A program made the translations under genes and the position numbers. The notes beneath the pieces were generated by a model that was not told where the DNA came from, ran no database searches, and saw nothing but the letters and a program-made list of their open reading frames with translations. DNA of 64,000 bases from Novosphingobium sp. SG751A (lineage in GTDB: Bacteria; Pseudomonadota; Alphaproteobacteria; Sphingomonadales; Sphingomonadaceae): contig NZ_JABGCB010000007.1 of NCBI RefSeq assembly GCF_013149295.1, positions 1 to 64,000 on the forward strand. Direction: 5' to 3'. Numbering within the stretch: position 1 is the first letter of the stretch; every line of letters starts with the position of its first letter. This document shows positions 37,221-46,241 of this stretch, piece by piece.

Positions 37221-39323
37221 TCACTGACAGGCCAGACATTCCTCATAGTCCGTCTGCTCGCCCGCGCTCAATTCGATCTTGGGCGCCTCGGAAGTGTTGT
37301 CCGCCTCGACCCCGCCGGCAAACCCTGCGCGCTGCACCGACTTCGAGCGCAGGTAGTAGAGCGACTTGATGCCCTTTTCCCACGCCTGATAGTGCAGCAT
37401 CATCAGGTCCCACTTGTCCACGTCGGCCGGGATATAGAGGTTCAGCGACTGGGCCTGATCGATATAGGGCGTGCGGTCGGCGGCGAATTCGAGCAGCCAG
37501 CGCTGGTCGATTTCGAACGAAGTCTTGTAGGTCGCCTTCTCGTCGGGCGACAGGAAGTCGAGGTGCTGGACCGAGCCGCCCTGTTCAAGGATCGAGTTCC
37601 ACACATTGGTGGAATCCTTGCTCTTTTCGGCCAGCAGCTTTTGCAGATAGGGGTTCTTGACCACGAACGAACCCGAGAGCGTCTTGTGCGTATAGATGTT
37701 GGCCGGGATCGGCTCGATACAGGCCGAGGTGCCGCCGCAGATGATCGAAATCGAGGCGGTCGGCGCAATCGCCATCTTGCAAGAAAAGCGCTGCATCACG
37801 CCCATGTCGGCCGCATCCGGGCATGCGCCGCGTTCCTGCGCCAACAGGATGCTCGCCTCGTCGGCCTTGGCCGAGACATGCTTGAACATTTTCAGGTTCC
37901 ACGCTTTTGCCATCGCGCTTTCAAAGGCGATGCCCTTCTTTTGCAGGAAGGAGTGGTAGCCCATCACGCCCATGCCGACGCTGCGCTCGCGGCTTGCCGA
38001 GTACTTGGCGCGAGCCATTTCGGAGGGCGCGCGGTCGATATAGTCCTGAAGCACATTGTCGAGGAAGCGCAGCACGTCCTCGATAAAGCGCTTGTCGCCA
38101 TTCCATTCGTCCCACGTCTCAAGGTTGAGCGAGGAGAGGCAGCACACGGCGGTGCGGTCATTGCCCAGATGGTCCTTGCCGGTGGGCAGGGTGATTTCGC
38201 TGCACAGGTTCGAGGTATAGACCTTGAGCCCCAGATCGCGGTGATGCTTGGGCATCATGCGGTTCACCGTGTCGGAGAACACAAGGTAAGGCTCACCGGT
38301 GGCCAGACGCACTTCGACCAGCTTCTGGAACAGGCTGCGCGCATCGACCTTGCCGCGCACGCTGCCGTCCTTGGGCGATTTCAGCTCAAACTCGCGCCCG
38401 TCGCGCACCGCCTGCATGAAATCATCGGTCAGCAGCACACCATGGTGCAGGTTCAGCGCCTTGCGGTTGAAGTCGCCGCTGGTCTTGCGGATTTCGAGAA
38501 ACTCCTCGATTTCCGGGTGGCTGACATCGAGATACGCCGCCGCCGAACCACGACGCAGCGACCCCTGCGAAATCGCCAGCGTCAGGCTGTCCATCACGCG
38601 TACAAAGGGGATGATGCCGCTGGTCTTGCCGTTCAGGCCCACCTGCTCGCCAATCCCGCGCACCTTGCCCCAATAGGTGCCGATGCCGCCCCCGCGCGAG
38701 GCGAGCCAGACGTTTTCGGTCCAGGTCGAGACGATGCCGTCCAGGCTGTCCTCAACCGTGTTGAGATAGCACGAAATGGGCAGGCCGCGCCCGGTGCCGC
38801 CGTTGGAGAGCACCGGCGTTGCAGGCATGAACCACAGCTTGGAAATATAGTCATAGATCCGCTGGGCATGATCGGCATCGTCGGCATAGGCGTCGGCCAC
38901 ACGGGCGAACAGGTCCTGATACTTTTCGCCGGGCAGCAGATAGCGGTCATCGAGCGTCTCGCGCCCGAAATCGGTCAGCAGCGCATCGCGCGAAGGATCG
39001 GTGACGATGTTGAACCGGCGCGCATCGACGCGCTTGGTGTCCTCGGGCTGTTTCGGCGAGGAAGCGGCAGCCGCCGCCACACTGAGCAGATCACCCATCG
39101 CGCGTTCGGCAGTCAGTAAATCGGCGGCCATATCGGTCTTATCATTCATCGGCATAGCCGGGCTTGCGCCCGCCTCCTTCTTTTCGGACAGAACGGCGGC
39201 GCCATCGGCACCCGTCTGCGGCTCCGTCAGCGGCAAAGTCGAAAGATCGCTGTTGCGTTCGGCTCGCTCATCCCCGCTGCTGAAATCCACGTTCTGCCCC
39301 TCCATGGTGTTGAAATCGATCAT
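37221..39323 (-). CDS. nrdA: Class Ia ribonucleotide reductase, alpha subunit NrdA
   Basis: About 700 aa. Active-site residues are visible: the first redox Cys in LPISCYLNTVEDS, N-x-C-x-E in TSNLCSEITLP (radical Cys and catalytic Asn/Glu), the second Cys in RTAVCCLSSLN, the Tyr pair in KSLYYLRSKS, and the C-terminal shuttle CLACQ. The N-terminal ATP-cone typical of E. coli NrdA is not evident; a Ser/Ala/Asp-rich extension takes its place. The start is uncertain: ATGs at 39305, 39323 and 39377 are possible and none has a good ribosome site. It reduces NDPs with NrdB. An NrdR-box-like palindrome lies at 39429. Confidence 0.94.
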   Translation of the reverse strand: MIDFNTMEGQNVDFSSGDERAERNSDLSTLPLTEPQTGADGAAVLSEKKEAGASPAMPMNDKTDMAADLLTAERAMGDLLSVAAAAASSPKQPEDTKRVDARRFNIVTDPSRDALLTDFGRETLDDRYLLPGEKYQDLFARVADAYADDADHAQRIYDYISKLWFMPATPVLSNGGTGRGLPISCYLNTVEDSLDGIVSTWTENVWLASRGGGIGTYWGKVRGIGEQVGLNGKTSGIIPFVRVMDSLTLAISQGSLRRGSAAAYLDVSHPEIEEFLEIRKTSGDFNRKALNLHHGVLLTDDFMQAVRDGREFELKSPKDGSVRGKVDARSLFQKLVEVRLATGEPYLVFSDTVNRMMPKHHRDLGLKVYTSNLCSEITLPTGKDHLGNDRTAVCCLSSLNLETWDEWNGDKRFIEDVLRFLDNVLQDYIDRAPSEMARAKYSASRERSVGMGVMGYHSFLQKKGIAFESAMAKAWNLKMFKHVSAKADEASILLAQERGACPDAADMGVMQRFSCKMAIAPTASISIICGGTSACIEPIPANIYTHKTLSGSFVVKNPYLQKLLAEKSKDSTNVWNSILEQGGSVQHLDFLSPDEKATYKTSFEIDQRWLLEFAADRTPYIDQAQSLNLYIPADVDKWDLMMLHYQAWEKGIKSLYYLRSKSVQRAGFAGGVEADNTSEAPKIELSAGEQTDYEECLACQ

Positions 39324-39428
39324 TCCGGCGCTTGCAGGGGCTGCTCTTTTCCACAGAATCGTCTCGCATCGAGGCATTCCTGCCTCAAGCAACCGAAACT
39401 AGGGATAGAGGTCGGTGCCCTTCACCGG

Positions 39429-39444
39429 CCACAACTTGTTGTGC
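39429..39444. promoter_or_regulatory. NrdR-box-like palindrome upstream of nrdA
   Basis: CCACAACTTGTTGTGC, with the core CACAAC/GTTGTG, about 106 bases before the ATG at 39323. It shares CCACAA-N4-TTGTG and the 19-base distance to TCTATC with the nrdB box. The rest of the gap between nrdA and the GlsB-like gene (39445-39677) shows no gene. Confidence 0.65.
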
Positions 39445-39677
39445 CTCAAAGGCGGAAACATGCGCAAGAGGAAAGCGCCCCGTCGCGCATTTTAACCGCG
39501 CCCATCCGCTGGCGCGGCGACGCGGCGGAAATCGGGCATTGGCCTGTCATGCAAGCGTCAAATTGGGCAAAAAGCAAAAAAGTTCTCCACATCTGCATGT
39601 GCCTTGCGGATCGGCTTTGCGCTTCGCGCCGGACTGTACTAATCTTCTACAACACCCAACCCTTCCGGAGAAAACCG

Positions 39678-39926
39678 ATGTTCCGCCTGATCGCCGCGCT
39701 GTTTTCCGGGCTTGTTGTCGGGCTGATCGCCCGCTTCGTTTATCTGGGCACGGTGCCGATGGGGTGGTGGATGACGATTCTGCTGGGCATCGGGGGATCG
39801 CTGCTGGCCGATCTGGTGGTCAATCGCGGCGATGTGGGGCGCCCCGCCCGCCCGGCCGGGTTCCTCGCCTCGGTGGTGGGGGCTATGGCGCTGATCTTCA
39901 TCGGGCGGCATATGGGCTGGCATTGA
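39678..39926 (+). CDS. GlsB/YeaQ/YmgE family small membrane protein
   Basis: 82 aa from the ATG at 39678 (CGGAG upstream). Three membrane segments: LIAALFSGLVVGLIARFVYLG, then GWWMTILLGIGGSLLADLVV, then FLASVVGAMALIFIGRHMG. The G-x-x-G-L-I-A-R and GIGGSLL motifs identify the family (formerly called transglycosylase-associated protein), often part of stress responses; the molecular role is unknown. It is transcribed alone, divergent from nrdA. Confidence 0.88.
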   Translation: MFRLIAALFSGLVVGLIARFVYLGTVPMGWWMTILLGIGGSLLADLVVNRGDVGRPARPAGFLASVVGAMALIFIGRHMGWH

Positions 39927-39949
39927 TGTAAATAAGCAACGTCTTGTAA

Positions 39950-39967
39950 TCTTCACACAAACGTCAC
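39950..39967 (+). promoter_or_regulatory. Pho-box-like direct repeat upstream of TonB receptor-phosphodiesterase operon
   Basis: TCTTCAC, four bases, ACGTCAC: two seven-base units with 11-base spacing, sharing TCAC. Spacing is that of PhoB sites (CTGTCAT-N4-CTGTCAT), but the bases match only partly. It lies 87 bases before the receptor start. Confidence 0.3.
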
Positions 39968-40053
39968 CAAAGCGCCTCTGTTCCGCCACTTGTCCGTAAC
40001 AGGCCAGTCTTAGGCCGCGCCCCATCACTGCATTCACGCACATGGGGGTCGTC

Positions 40054-42312
40054 ATGTCCAAACTTTGCCATCTTCTGCTTGCCGCCAGCGCGCTTTGCCC
40101 GCTTGGCATCGCCCATGCCGCCGAGGCGCCCGCCGCCGTCGATGCGGGCGAATCGGACGCCATCGTCGTGGTGGGGCAAGGCATCGTGCGTCAGGCGCAA
40201 ACGCTGACCACCAAGGATCTGGCCGTGCTGGTGCCCGGCACCAGCCCGTTCAAGGCCATCGAGAACCTGCCCAGCGTCAATTTCCAGAGCGCCGATCCGT
40301 TCGGTTCGTATGAATGGGCCACGCGCGTCTCGATCCGCGGCTTTAATCAGAACCAGCTTGGCTTCACCCTCGACGGCGTACCGCTGGGCGATGCCACCTA
40401 TGGCAACCTCAACGGACTGCATGTCAGCCGCGCAATCATCACCGACAATATCGGCGCCACCCGCGTGACACAGGGCGCAGGCGCCCTGGGCACGCAGGCG
40501 ACCAACAACCTTGGCGGCACGGTCGAATTTTCCAGCATGGACCCGCTCGACCATTTCGCGCTGGACGGCGCGGCCACCTATGGCAGCTTCAACAGCTGGC
40601 GCACCTTTGGCCGAGTCAATGCGGCCGATGCCAATGGCAACGTGCGCGGCTTTATTTCGGTCGATCACCACGAAACCGCCAAGTGGAAGGGCTATGGTCA
40701 GCAGCGCCAGACGCTGGTGAACGCCAAGATCGTGGGCAAGGTGGGCGCGACCGAATTGTCGGCCTATGGCTCCTATTCCGACCGCGCCGAGGTCGATTAT
40801 CAGGATCTCAGCCTCGAAATGCTGGGCCGCCTCGGCTATAACTGGGACAATATCTCAAACAATTACGCGCTGGCCGTGAAGGTGGCCGATGTGGCCGCCA
40901 ACAATGGCTATTCGGGCGCGGTGGCCACCAATCCTTCGGCGGGCACGGCATGGCCCGCCCCCTTTGCCAATGCCGATGACGCTTATTATTCGGGCGGCGG
41001 TCTGCGCAAGGATTTCCTCGGCTGGATCGGCGCCAAGACCCGGTTGAGCGAGAAGTTCACCGGCGAGATCAAGGGCTATTATCATGACAACAAGGGCCGC
41101 GGCCTCTGGTGGACGCCCTATGTCAACAGCCCGAACGGCATCCCGCTCTCGCTGCGCACCACCGAATATGCGATCAAGCGCGGCGGCATCTTTGGCCATA
41201 TCGACGGCGAGATCGGCGCGCATAAGCTGACCGTCGGCGGCTGGTGGGAACACAATGCCTTCAATCAGGCCCGCCGCTATTACGCCGTGCTCAGCCGCAC
41301 CGATCCGGGTCAGGGCCTGCTCGACTGGCCCAGCAACCCCTTCGCCACCCAGTGGGAGCTGAACTTTGCCACCGAGACGCTGCAATATCATGTGGCCGAT
41401 ACGGTGAAATATGGCGACCTGACCATCAATCTGGGCTGGAAGGGCTTTGCCGTCATCAACAAGGCCACCCCCGTGATCGCGGGCGGTCGCGCCTCGGGCC
41501 GGATCGCGGCCAAGGACTGGTTCCAGCCCACCATCGGCGCGGCCTATAAGATCGGCGGCAACAGTGAAATCTACGCCGGTTTTGCCCAGTCCACCCGCGC
41601 CTATCAATCCGCCACCACCAGCGGCCCCTTCTCGGCCACGCAGGCCGGGTTCGACGCGGTGAAAGGCAGCCTGAAGCCCGAAAGCTCGGACACGTATGAG
41701 GCCGGCTATCGCTATTCGGACGCGCGCATCAATGCCACGCTGGGCGCCTATCTGACCAACTTCCACAATCGCCTGCTGGTGATCCCCACCGCCGCCGGGA
41801 TCGTGGGTTCGGCCAATCTGCTTTCGAACGTGGGCGGTGTGCGCTCGGCAGGCATCGAGGCGCTGGTCAACGCCCGTCTGGGCCATGGTTTCTCCACCAC
41901 CCTGTCCTATGCCTATAATGACAGCACCTATCGCGACGACATCGGCACCTACAGGCTGGTCGGCAAGACCACGGTGGATGCGCCCAAGCATCTGGCCCGC
42001 GCCGAACTGGCCTATGACAACAAGGTGATCTTTGGCCGGGTTGCGGTCAATTACATGTCGAAGCGCTATTTCACCTATACGAATGATCAGTTCGTGGGCG
42101 GGCGCACGCTGGTTGACGCCAGCATCGGCTATCGCGTCAAGACGCCCTTCTCGGACCGCCCCATCGAGCTTCAGGTCAATGCGACAAACCTGTTCGATGT
42201 GAAATATGTCTCGACCATCGGCACCAATGGCTTCGGCTTCAGCGGCGACAACCAGACCTTGATGGTAGGCGCGCCGCGCGCGGTGTTCGGCACGGTCAAG
42301 GCGGGCTTCTGA
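40054..42312 (+). CDS. TonB-dependent receptor coupled to a phosphodiesterase
   Basis: 752 aa from the ATG at 40054 (GGGGG upstream; an ATG at 40042 is also possible). A signal peptide ends at AHAAEA; the plug begins DAIVVVGQGIVRQAQTLTTKDLAVL and has TRVSIRGFNQNQLGFTLDGVPLGD and NLGGTVEFSS. The beta-barrel ends GAPRAVFGTVKAGF with a terminal Phe. The stop overlaps the ATG of the secreted phosphodiesterase, so import and hydrolysis are linked; a phosphate ester or its product is the probable substrate. Confidence 0.92.
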   Translation: MSKLCHLLLAASALCPLGIAHAAEAPAAVDAGESDAIVVVGQGIVRQAQTLTTKDLAVLVPGTSPFKAIENLPSVNFQSADPFGSYEWATRVSIRGFNQNQLGFTLDGVPLGDATYGNLNGLHVSRAIITDNIGATRVTQGAGALGTQATNNLGGTVEFSSMDPLDHFALDGAATYGSFNSWRTFGRVNAADANGNVRGFISVDHHETAKWKGYGQQRQTLVNAKIVGKVGATELSAYGSYSDRAEVDYQDLSLEMLGRLGYNWDNISNNYALAVKVADVAANNGYSGAVATNPSAGTAWPAPFANADDAYYSGGGLRKDFLGWIGAKTRLSEKFTGEIKGYYHDNKGRGLWWTPYVNSPNGIPLSLRTTEYAIKRGGIFGHIDGEIGAHKLTVGGWWEHNAFNQARRYYAVLSRTDPGQGLLDWPSNPFATQWELNFATETLQYHVADTVKYGDLTINLGWKGFAVINKATPVIAGGRASGRIAAKDWFQPTIGAAYKIGGNSEIYAGFAQSTRAYQSATTSGPFSATQAGFDAVKGSLKPESSDTYEAGYRYSDARINATLGAYLTNFHNRLLVIPTAAGIVGSANLLSNVGGVRSAGIEALVNARLGHGFSTTLSYAYNDSTYRDDIGTYRLVGKTTVDAPKHLARAELAYDNKVIFGRVAVNYMSKRYFTYTNDQFVGGRTLVDASIGYRVKTPFSDRPIELQVNATNLFDVKYVSTIGTNGFGFSGDNQTLMVGAPRAVFGTVKAGF

Positions 42313-43694
42313 TGGGTGTGAAATCCGCGCTTCTGGGTCTGTTGCTGGCGGTGGGGTGCATCCCTGCCGCCACGGCGAAACCGGCAACAAAACCGGCGCA
42401 TCACCCGGTGCTGCTGATCTCCATCGACGGATTGCGGCCGGGCGATGTGATCGAGGCCGACCGGCGCGGATTAAAAATCCCGGCCCTGCGCGCGCTGCTG
42501 GCCGAAGGTGCGCATGCGGGCGGCGTGGTGGGCGTGCTCCCCACGCTGACCTATCCCAGCCATACGACGCTGATCACCGGGGTCGATCCGGCCCATCATG
42601 GCGTGGTCAACAATGTGACCTTCGACCCCACCGCGATCAATCAGGACGGCTGGTACTGGTATGGCGCCGACATCAAGGTGCCGACCCTGTGGGACGCGGC
42701 GCGGGCGCGCGGGCTGACCACCGGCAATGTCCACTGGCCCGTCAGCGTGGGGGCAAGGATCGGCTGGAACCTGCCGCAGATCTGGCGCACCGGGCATGAA
42801 GATGACGCCAAACTGTTGGCCGCGCTTGCCACCCCCGGCCTGTTGCCGGAACTGGAGGCCAAGGAAGGCCCCTACGCGCCGGGCAAAGCCGAGGATTTAG
42901 CCGCCGACCAGACGCGGGGGCGGTTTGCCGCCCGCTTGATCGCCACGCATCATCCCGATTTCCTGACCGTCTATCTGGCCGCTCTGGACCATACCGAGCA
43001 TGAGACCGGGCCCGACAGCGCGGCCGGCCATGCCGTGCTGGAAGGGCTTGACACCATCGTCGGCCGGTTGGTGACCGCCGAGCGCAAGGCGCATCCCGAT
43101 GCGGTGATCGCGCTGGTCTCCGATCATGGCTTTGCCCCAGTGGACAATGCCTTTAACCTGAGCCGCGCGCTGATTGATGCGGGCCTTATCCGCCTGTCCG
43201 CGCCCGATCCGCTGGGGCGGCAAAAGATCGAGAGTTGGGACGCGGCGGCATGGGCCTCGGGCGGGTCGGTGGCGGTGGTGCTGGCGCGGCCCGATGATGC
43301 GGCGCTGGTGGCCAGGGTGCGCGACCTGCTGCTGGGCCTGAAAGGTGATCCGGCCAATCGCATCACCGATATGCTGGAGGGCGATGCCATCGCCAAGGCG
43401 GGCGGCAATCCTCAGGCCAGCTTCTATCTTAACCTTGCCCCGCCGATGCTGGCCACCGGCTTTATCGCGCCGGGCCTGCCGCTGCGTTTTGTGCCGCCCT
43501 ACAAGGGGATGCACGGCTTCTTCCCCGGCGATCCGCGCATGCGCTCAACCTTTATCATGGCCGGGCCGGGCGTGCCCAAAGGCCGCGATCTGGGCGAGAT
43601 CGACATGCGCGCGATTGCGCCCACGCTGGCGCGGATCATGGGCGCGCGGCTGGATCAGGCCGAGGCGCCCGCCATCACCTTCTCAAATCTCTGA
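42312..43694 (+). CDS. Secreted type I phosphodiesterase/nucleotide pyrophosphatase-like protein
   Basis: 460 aa. A signal peptide (ALLGLLLAVGCIPAATA) is followed by an alkaline phosphatase superfamily fold: metal ligand D39 in LLISIDGLRP, nucleophile T80 in PTLTYPSHTTLITG, then AALDHTEHETGPDS and LVSDHGFAPV and, near the end, HGFFPGDPRMRSTFIMAGPGV. This is the ENPP-like group that cleaves phosphodiesters with two zinc ions. It overlaps the TonB receptor by one base. Its product (free phosphate ester or alcohol) may be the imported compound. Confidence 0.92.
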   Translation: MGVKSALLGLLLAVGCIPAATAKPATKPAHHPVLLISIDGLRPGDVIEADRRGLKIPALRALLAEGAHAGGVVGVLPTLTYPSHTTLITGVDPAHHGVVNNVTFDPTAINQDGWYWYGADIKVPTLWDAARARGLTTGNVHWPVSVGARIGWNLPQIWRTGHEDDAKLLAALATPGLLPELEAKEGPYAPGKAEDLAADQTRGRFAARLIATHHPDFLTVYLAALDHTEHETGPDSAAGHAVLEGLDTIVGRLVTAERKAHPDAVIALVSDHGFAPVDNAFNLSRALIDAGLIRLSAPDPLGRQKIESWDAAAWASGGSVAVVLARPDDAALVARVRDLLLGLKGDPANRITDMLEGDAIAKAGGNPQASFYLNLAPPMLATGFIAPGLPLRFVPPYKGMHGFFPGDPRMRSTFIMAGPGVPKGRDLGEIDMRAIAPTLARIMGARLDQAEAPAITFSNL

Positions 43695-43721
43695 CGCGCA
43701 GGGCCTTGCACCTGCGCGTCA
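43692..43721 (+). terminator. Hairpin that starts at the phosphodiesterase stop codon
   Basis: 11-bp perfect stem, TGACGCGCAGG (43692-43702, which includes the stop) with CCTGCGCGTCA (43711-43721). The T-rich part follows only after 10 bases. Confidence 0.65.
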
Positions 43722-43870
43722 AATGCAAATTGTTTATTGGATTTTTATTTGCCGCTCCGCCGGCTTTCCCATACCCCACAATCCGACAGCGATAGAACAT
43801 AGTATAGTCAGTCGTCCGTCGGGAGGGTTCTGGAAATACGGGATTAAGCCCTCGCGGAGTTCGATTACTG

Positions 43871-45100
43871 ATGCGATCACACCATATTCTGGTGCTTTTT
43901 CTGCTGAGCGGCGGAAACGCCATGGCACAGGAAAACTATACTCTCGATCATCTTGAGCAATTGGCTCAGGACACCAATCCTGCTCTTCAGGCTGCTCAGC
44001 GCGATGTCGCCATCGCCCGCAGCGAGGTGAGCACCGCGCGCGCCCTGCCCAACCCCACGGTCGAATTCATGACCGGCCCCATGCGATACAAGCCAGTGGC
44101 CAGCGGGATTTCAGGCACCGCCACCAGCTACAGCTTGTCGCAGCCGCTCGACCTGCCCTTTTCGCGCACGCCGCGCATCGAGGCGGCCCGCGCCGGATTG
44201 GCGGCCAGCGAGGCGGGCTTTGCCGGGCAGGTGACCAACTGGCTCGCCAATCTGCGCATGGCCTATTACGACCTGCTGCGCCGCAGCGCCGAACAGGTCG
44301 TGGCCGAGGAAGATGTCGGCATCGTACGCTCGATGCAGCAAAAGGTGTCCTTCAGCGTCAAGCAGGGCGAAACGGCCAAATTCGAGTCGATCCGCGCCGA
44401 GGCCGAATTGCTCAACGTGCAAAAGACCGCCGCCGCCGCCGCGCTGCGGGTTCAACAGGCGCGCAGCCAGTTGCGGATGATGGTAGGCCCCGCCCTGCCG
44501 GAAAATTTCACCGTGACGGGCCGTTTGCAGACCTTGCCCAAATTGCCGCCGTTTGACGAATTGGTCGAGCAGGTCGCGCACACCAACCCCGATCTGGTTC
44601 AGGCCCGCGCGCAACAGGATCAGGCGCGCTATCGCCTGCGTACCGAAGAGGCGCTGCGTTTGCCGCAGATCGCGCTGCGCGCCGAACGCAGCGGCGACGC
44701 TGAGCAGGATCAGACCCGTTTTGGCGTCAGCCTGACCGTGCCCATCTGGGACCGACGCAAGGGACCGGTGGCCGCCGCCGAGGCGCAGTTGTCCAAGTCC
44801 ACGCTGGGGCTTGAGGCGCGCGAATATGCGGTCCGTCAGGAACTGGTGATCGCGTACAAACAATATGAGATCGCCCAGAACACGGTCGCCGCGCTGGAAG
44901 GCGGCGTGGTGTCGCAGGCGCAATCGGCGCTCAAGGTCGCCGAGGCGGCCTATCGCTTTGGCGAACGCGGGTTGATCGACGTTCTGGACGCCCAGCGCGT
45001 TTTCCGTAGCGCGCGCGCCGATCTTATCAACAGCCGTTTCGATCTTGCCGTGGCGCTGGTCGAAATCCAGCGGCTCAGCTCCAATCTTGCGCAGAGATAA
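43871..45100 (+). CDS. CzcC-type outer membrane factor (TolC family)
   Basis: 409 aa from the ATG at 43871 (GCGGAG upstream). Signal peptide, then two repeated OEP units with long helices (about 25-200 and 225-405), as in TolC/CzcC; the CzcC-like segment LPNPTVEFMTGPM is near the N-terminus and AAYRFGERGLIDVLDAQRVF near the C-terminus. It makes the outer membrane channel of the pump whose other parts follow. Four bases separate it from the adaptor gene. Confidence 0.9.
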   Translation: MRSHHILVLFLLSGGNAMAQENYTLDHLEQLAQDTNPALQAAQRDVAIARSEVSTARALPNPTVEFMTGPMRYKPVASGISGTATSYSLSQPLDLPFSRTPRIEAARAGLAASEAGFAGQVTNWLANLRMAYYDLLRRSAEQVVAEEDVGIVRSMQQKVSFSVKQGETAKFESIRAEAELLNVQKTAAAAALRVQQARSQLRMMVGPALPENFTVTGRLQTLPKLPPFDELVEQVAHTNPDLVQARAQQDQARYRLRTEEALRLPQIALRAERSGDAEQDQTRFGVSLTVPIWDRRKGPVAAAEAQLSKSTLGLEAREYAVRQELVIAYKQYEIAQNTVAALEGGVVSQAQSALKVAEAAYRFGERGLIDVLDAQRVFRSARADLINSRFDLAVALVEIQRLSSNLAQR

Positions 45101-45104
45101 ACCC

Positions 45105-46241
45105 ATGAACAAATTTCCTTTTGTGGCGCTGGCTCTGTCCTTGGCGCTTTGCGCCTGCGGCGATGATGAAAAAGCCGCCAAGCCCAAGATCGACCCCGAG
45201 ACGGTGGCCGCCGGCGCCAATATGCAGGGCCGCGTCAAAGTCGCCCCGGTGGGCGTCGAGGCTGTGTCCGATACGCTGCGCGTAGCGGGCCAGATCACGT
45301 TTGACGAAAACCGCGTGGCGCGCATCGGCGCGACCGTGACGGGCCGCGTGACCGACATGGCCGCCAATATCGGCCAGAACGTGGCGCGCGGGACAGTGCT
45401 GGGCCGGATCAACAGCTCGGACCTTTCCACGCAGCAGCTCGCTTATCTGCGCGCTCGCTCGCAATATGAGCTGAACCGCCGCGCCGCCGAACGCGCCCAG
45501 CAGCTTTACGCCGCCGATGTGATCGCGGCGGCCGAATTGCAGCGCCGCCAGAGCGAGGCCAGCATTTCGCATGCCGAAATGCGCGCCGCCGCCGATCAAT
45601 TGCGCCTGCTGGGCGTATCGGCCTCGGCGCTGGGGCAATTGGGGGGGCAAGGGGTGATTTCCTCCTCCACCCCGATCCTTTCGACGATGAACGGGGTGGT
45701 GGTCGAACGCAATCTGGCACTGGGGCAAGTGGTGCAGCCGGCCGACGCTTTGTTCGTGGTGGCCGATCTGTCCAAGCTCTGGGCCACCGCGCTGGTGCCC
45801 GAACAACAGGTGCGTTTCGTGAAACAGGGCCAGACCGTTGCGCTGGAAATTCCCGCGCTGGGCGGGGCCAAGCGTGAGGGAAAGCTGGTCTATGTGGGCC
45901 AGGTGGTCGATCCCAAGACGCGCACCGTGGTGGTGCGCACCGAGCTGGATAATCGCAGCGGGGAGTTGAAGCCCCAGATGCTGGCCACCATGCTGGTGAC
46001 GGCCACGCCCGAAAAGCAGCCCGTGGTGCCCAATGCGGCCATCGTGCGCGAGAACAACAAGGACTATGTCTTTGTCGAAACCGCGCCTTCCAAATTCCGC
46101 ATCCGCGCTGTGTCGCTGGGCGAGGAGGTCGCGGGCAAGAGGGTGGTGATTTCGGGCGTCAAGCCGGGCGAGCGCATCGCCATCGAAGGCGCCTTCCATC
46201 TGAATAACGAGCGCAACCGGCAGGCATTGGAAGGCCAATGA
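45105..46241 (+). CDS. CzcB-type RND periplasmic adaptor (lipoprotein)
   Basis: 378 aa from the ATG at 45105. The N-terminus MNKFPFVALALSLALCAC ends in a lipobox-like LCAC, so it is likely attached to the inner membrane by Cys18. Barrel-sandwich and hairpin segments are visible: TVTGRVTDMAANIGQNVARGTVLGRI, then a helical hairpin (about 110-185), NGVVVERNLALGQVV, and the beta-barrel (VALEIPALGGAKREGKLVYVG). Its stop overlaps the permease start (ATGA). Confidence 0.9.
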   Translation: MNKFPFVALALSLALCACGDDEKAAKPKIDPETVAAGANMQGRVKVAPVGVEAVSDTLRVAGQITFDENRVARIGATVTGRVTDMAANIGQNVARGTVLGRINSSDLSTQQLAYLRARSQYELNRRAAERAQQLYAADVIAAAELQRRQSEASISHAEMRAAADQLRLLGVSASALGQLGGQGVISSSTPILSTMNGVVVERNLALGQVVQPADALFVVADLSKLWATALVPEQQVRFVKQGQTVALEIPALGGAKREGKLVYVGQVVDPKTRTVVVRTELDNRSGELKPQMLATMLVTATPEKQPVVPNAAIVRENNKDYVFVETAPSKFRIRAVSLGEEVAGKRVVISGVKPGERIAIEGAFHLNNERNRQALEGQ

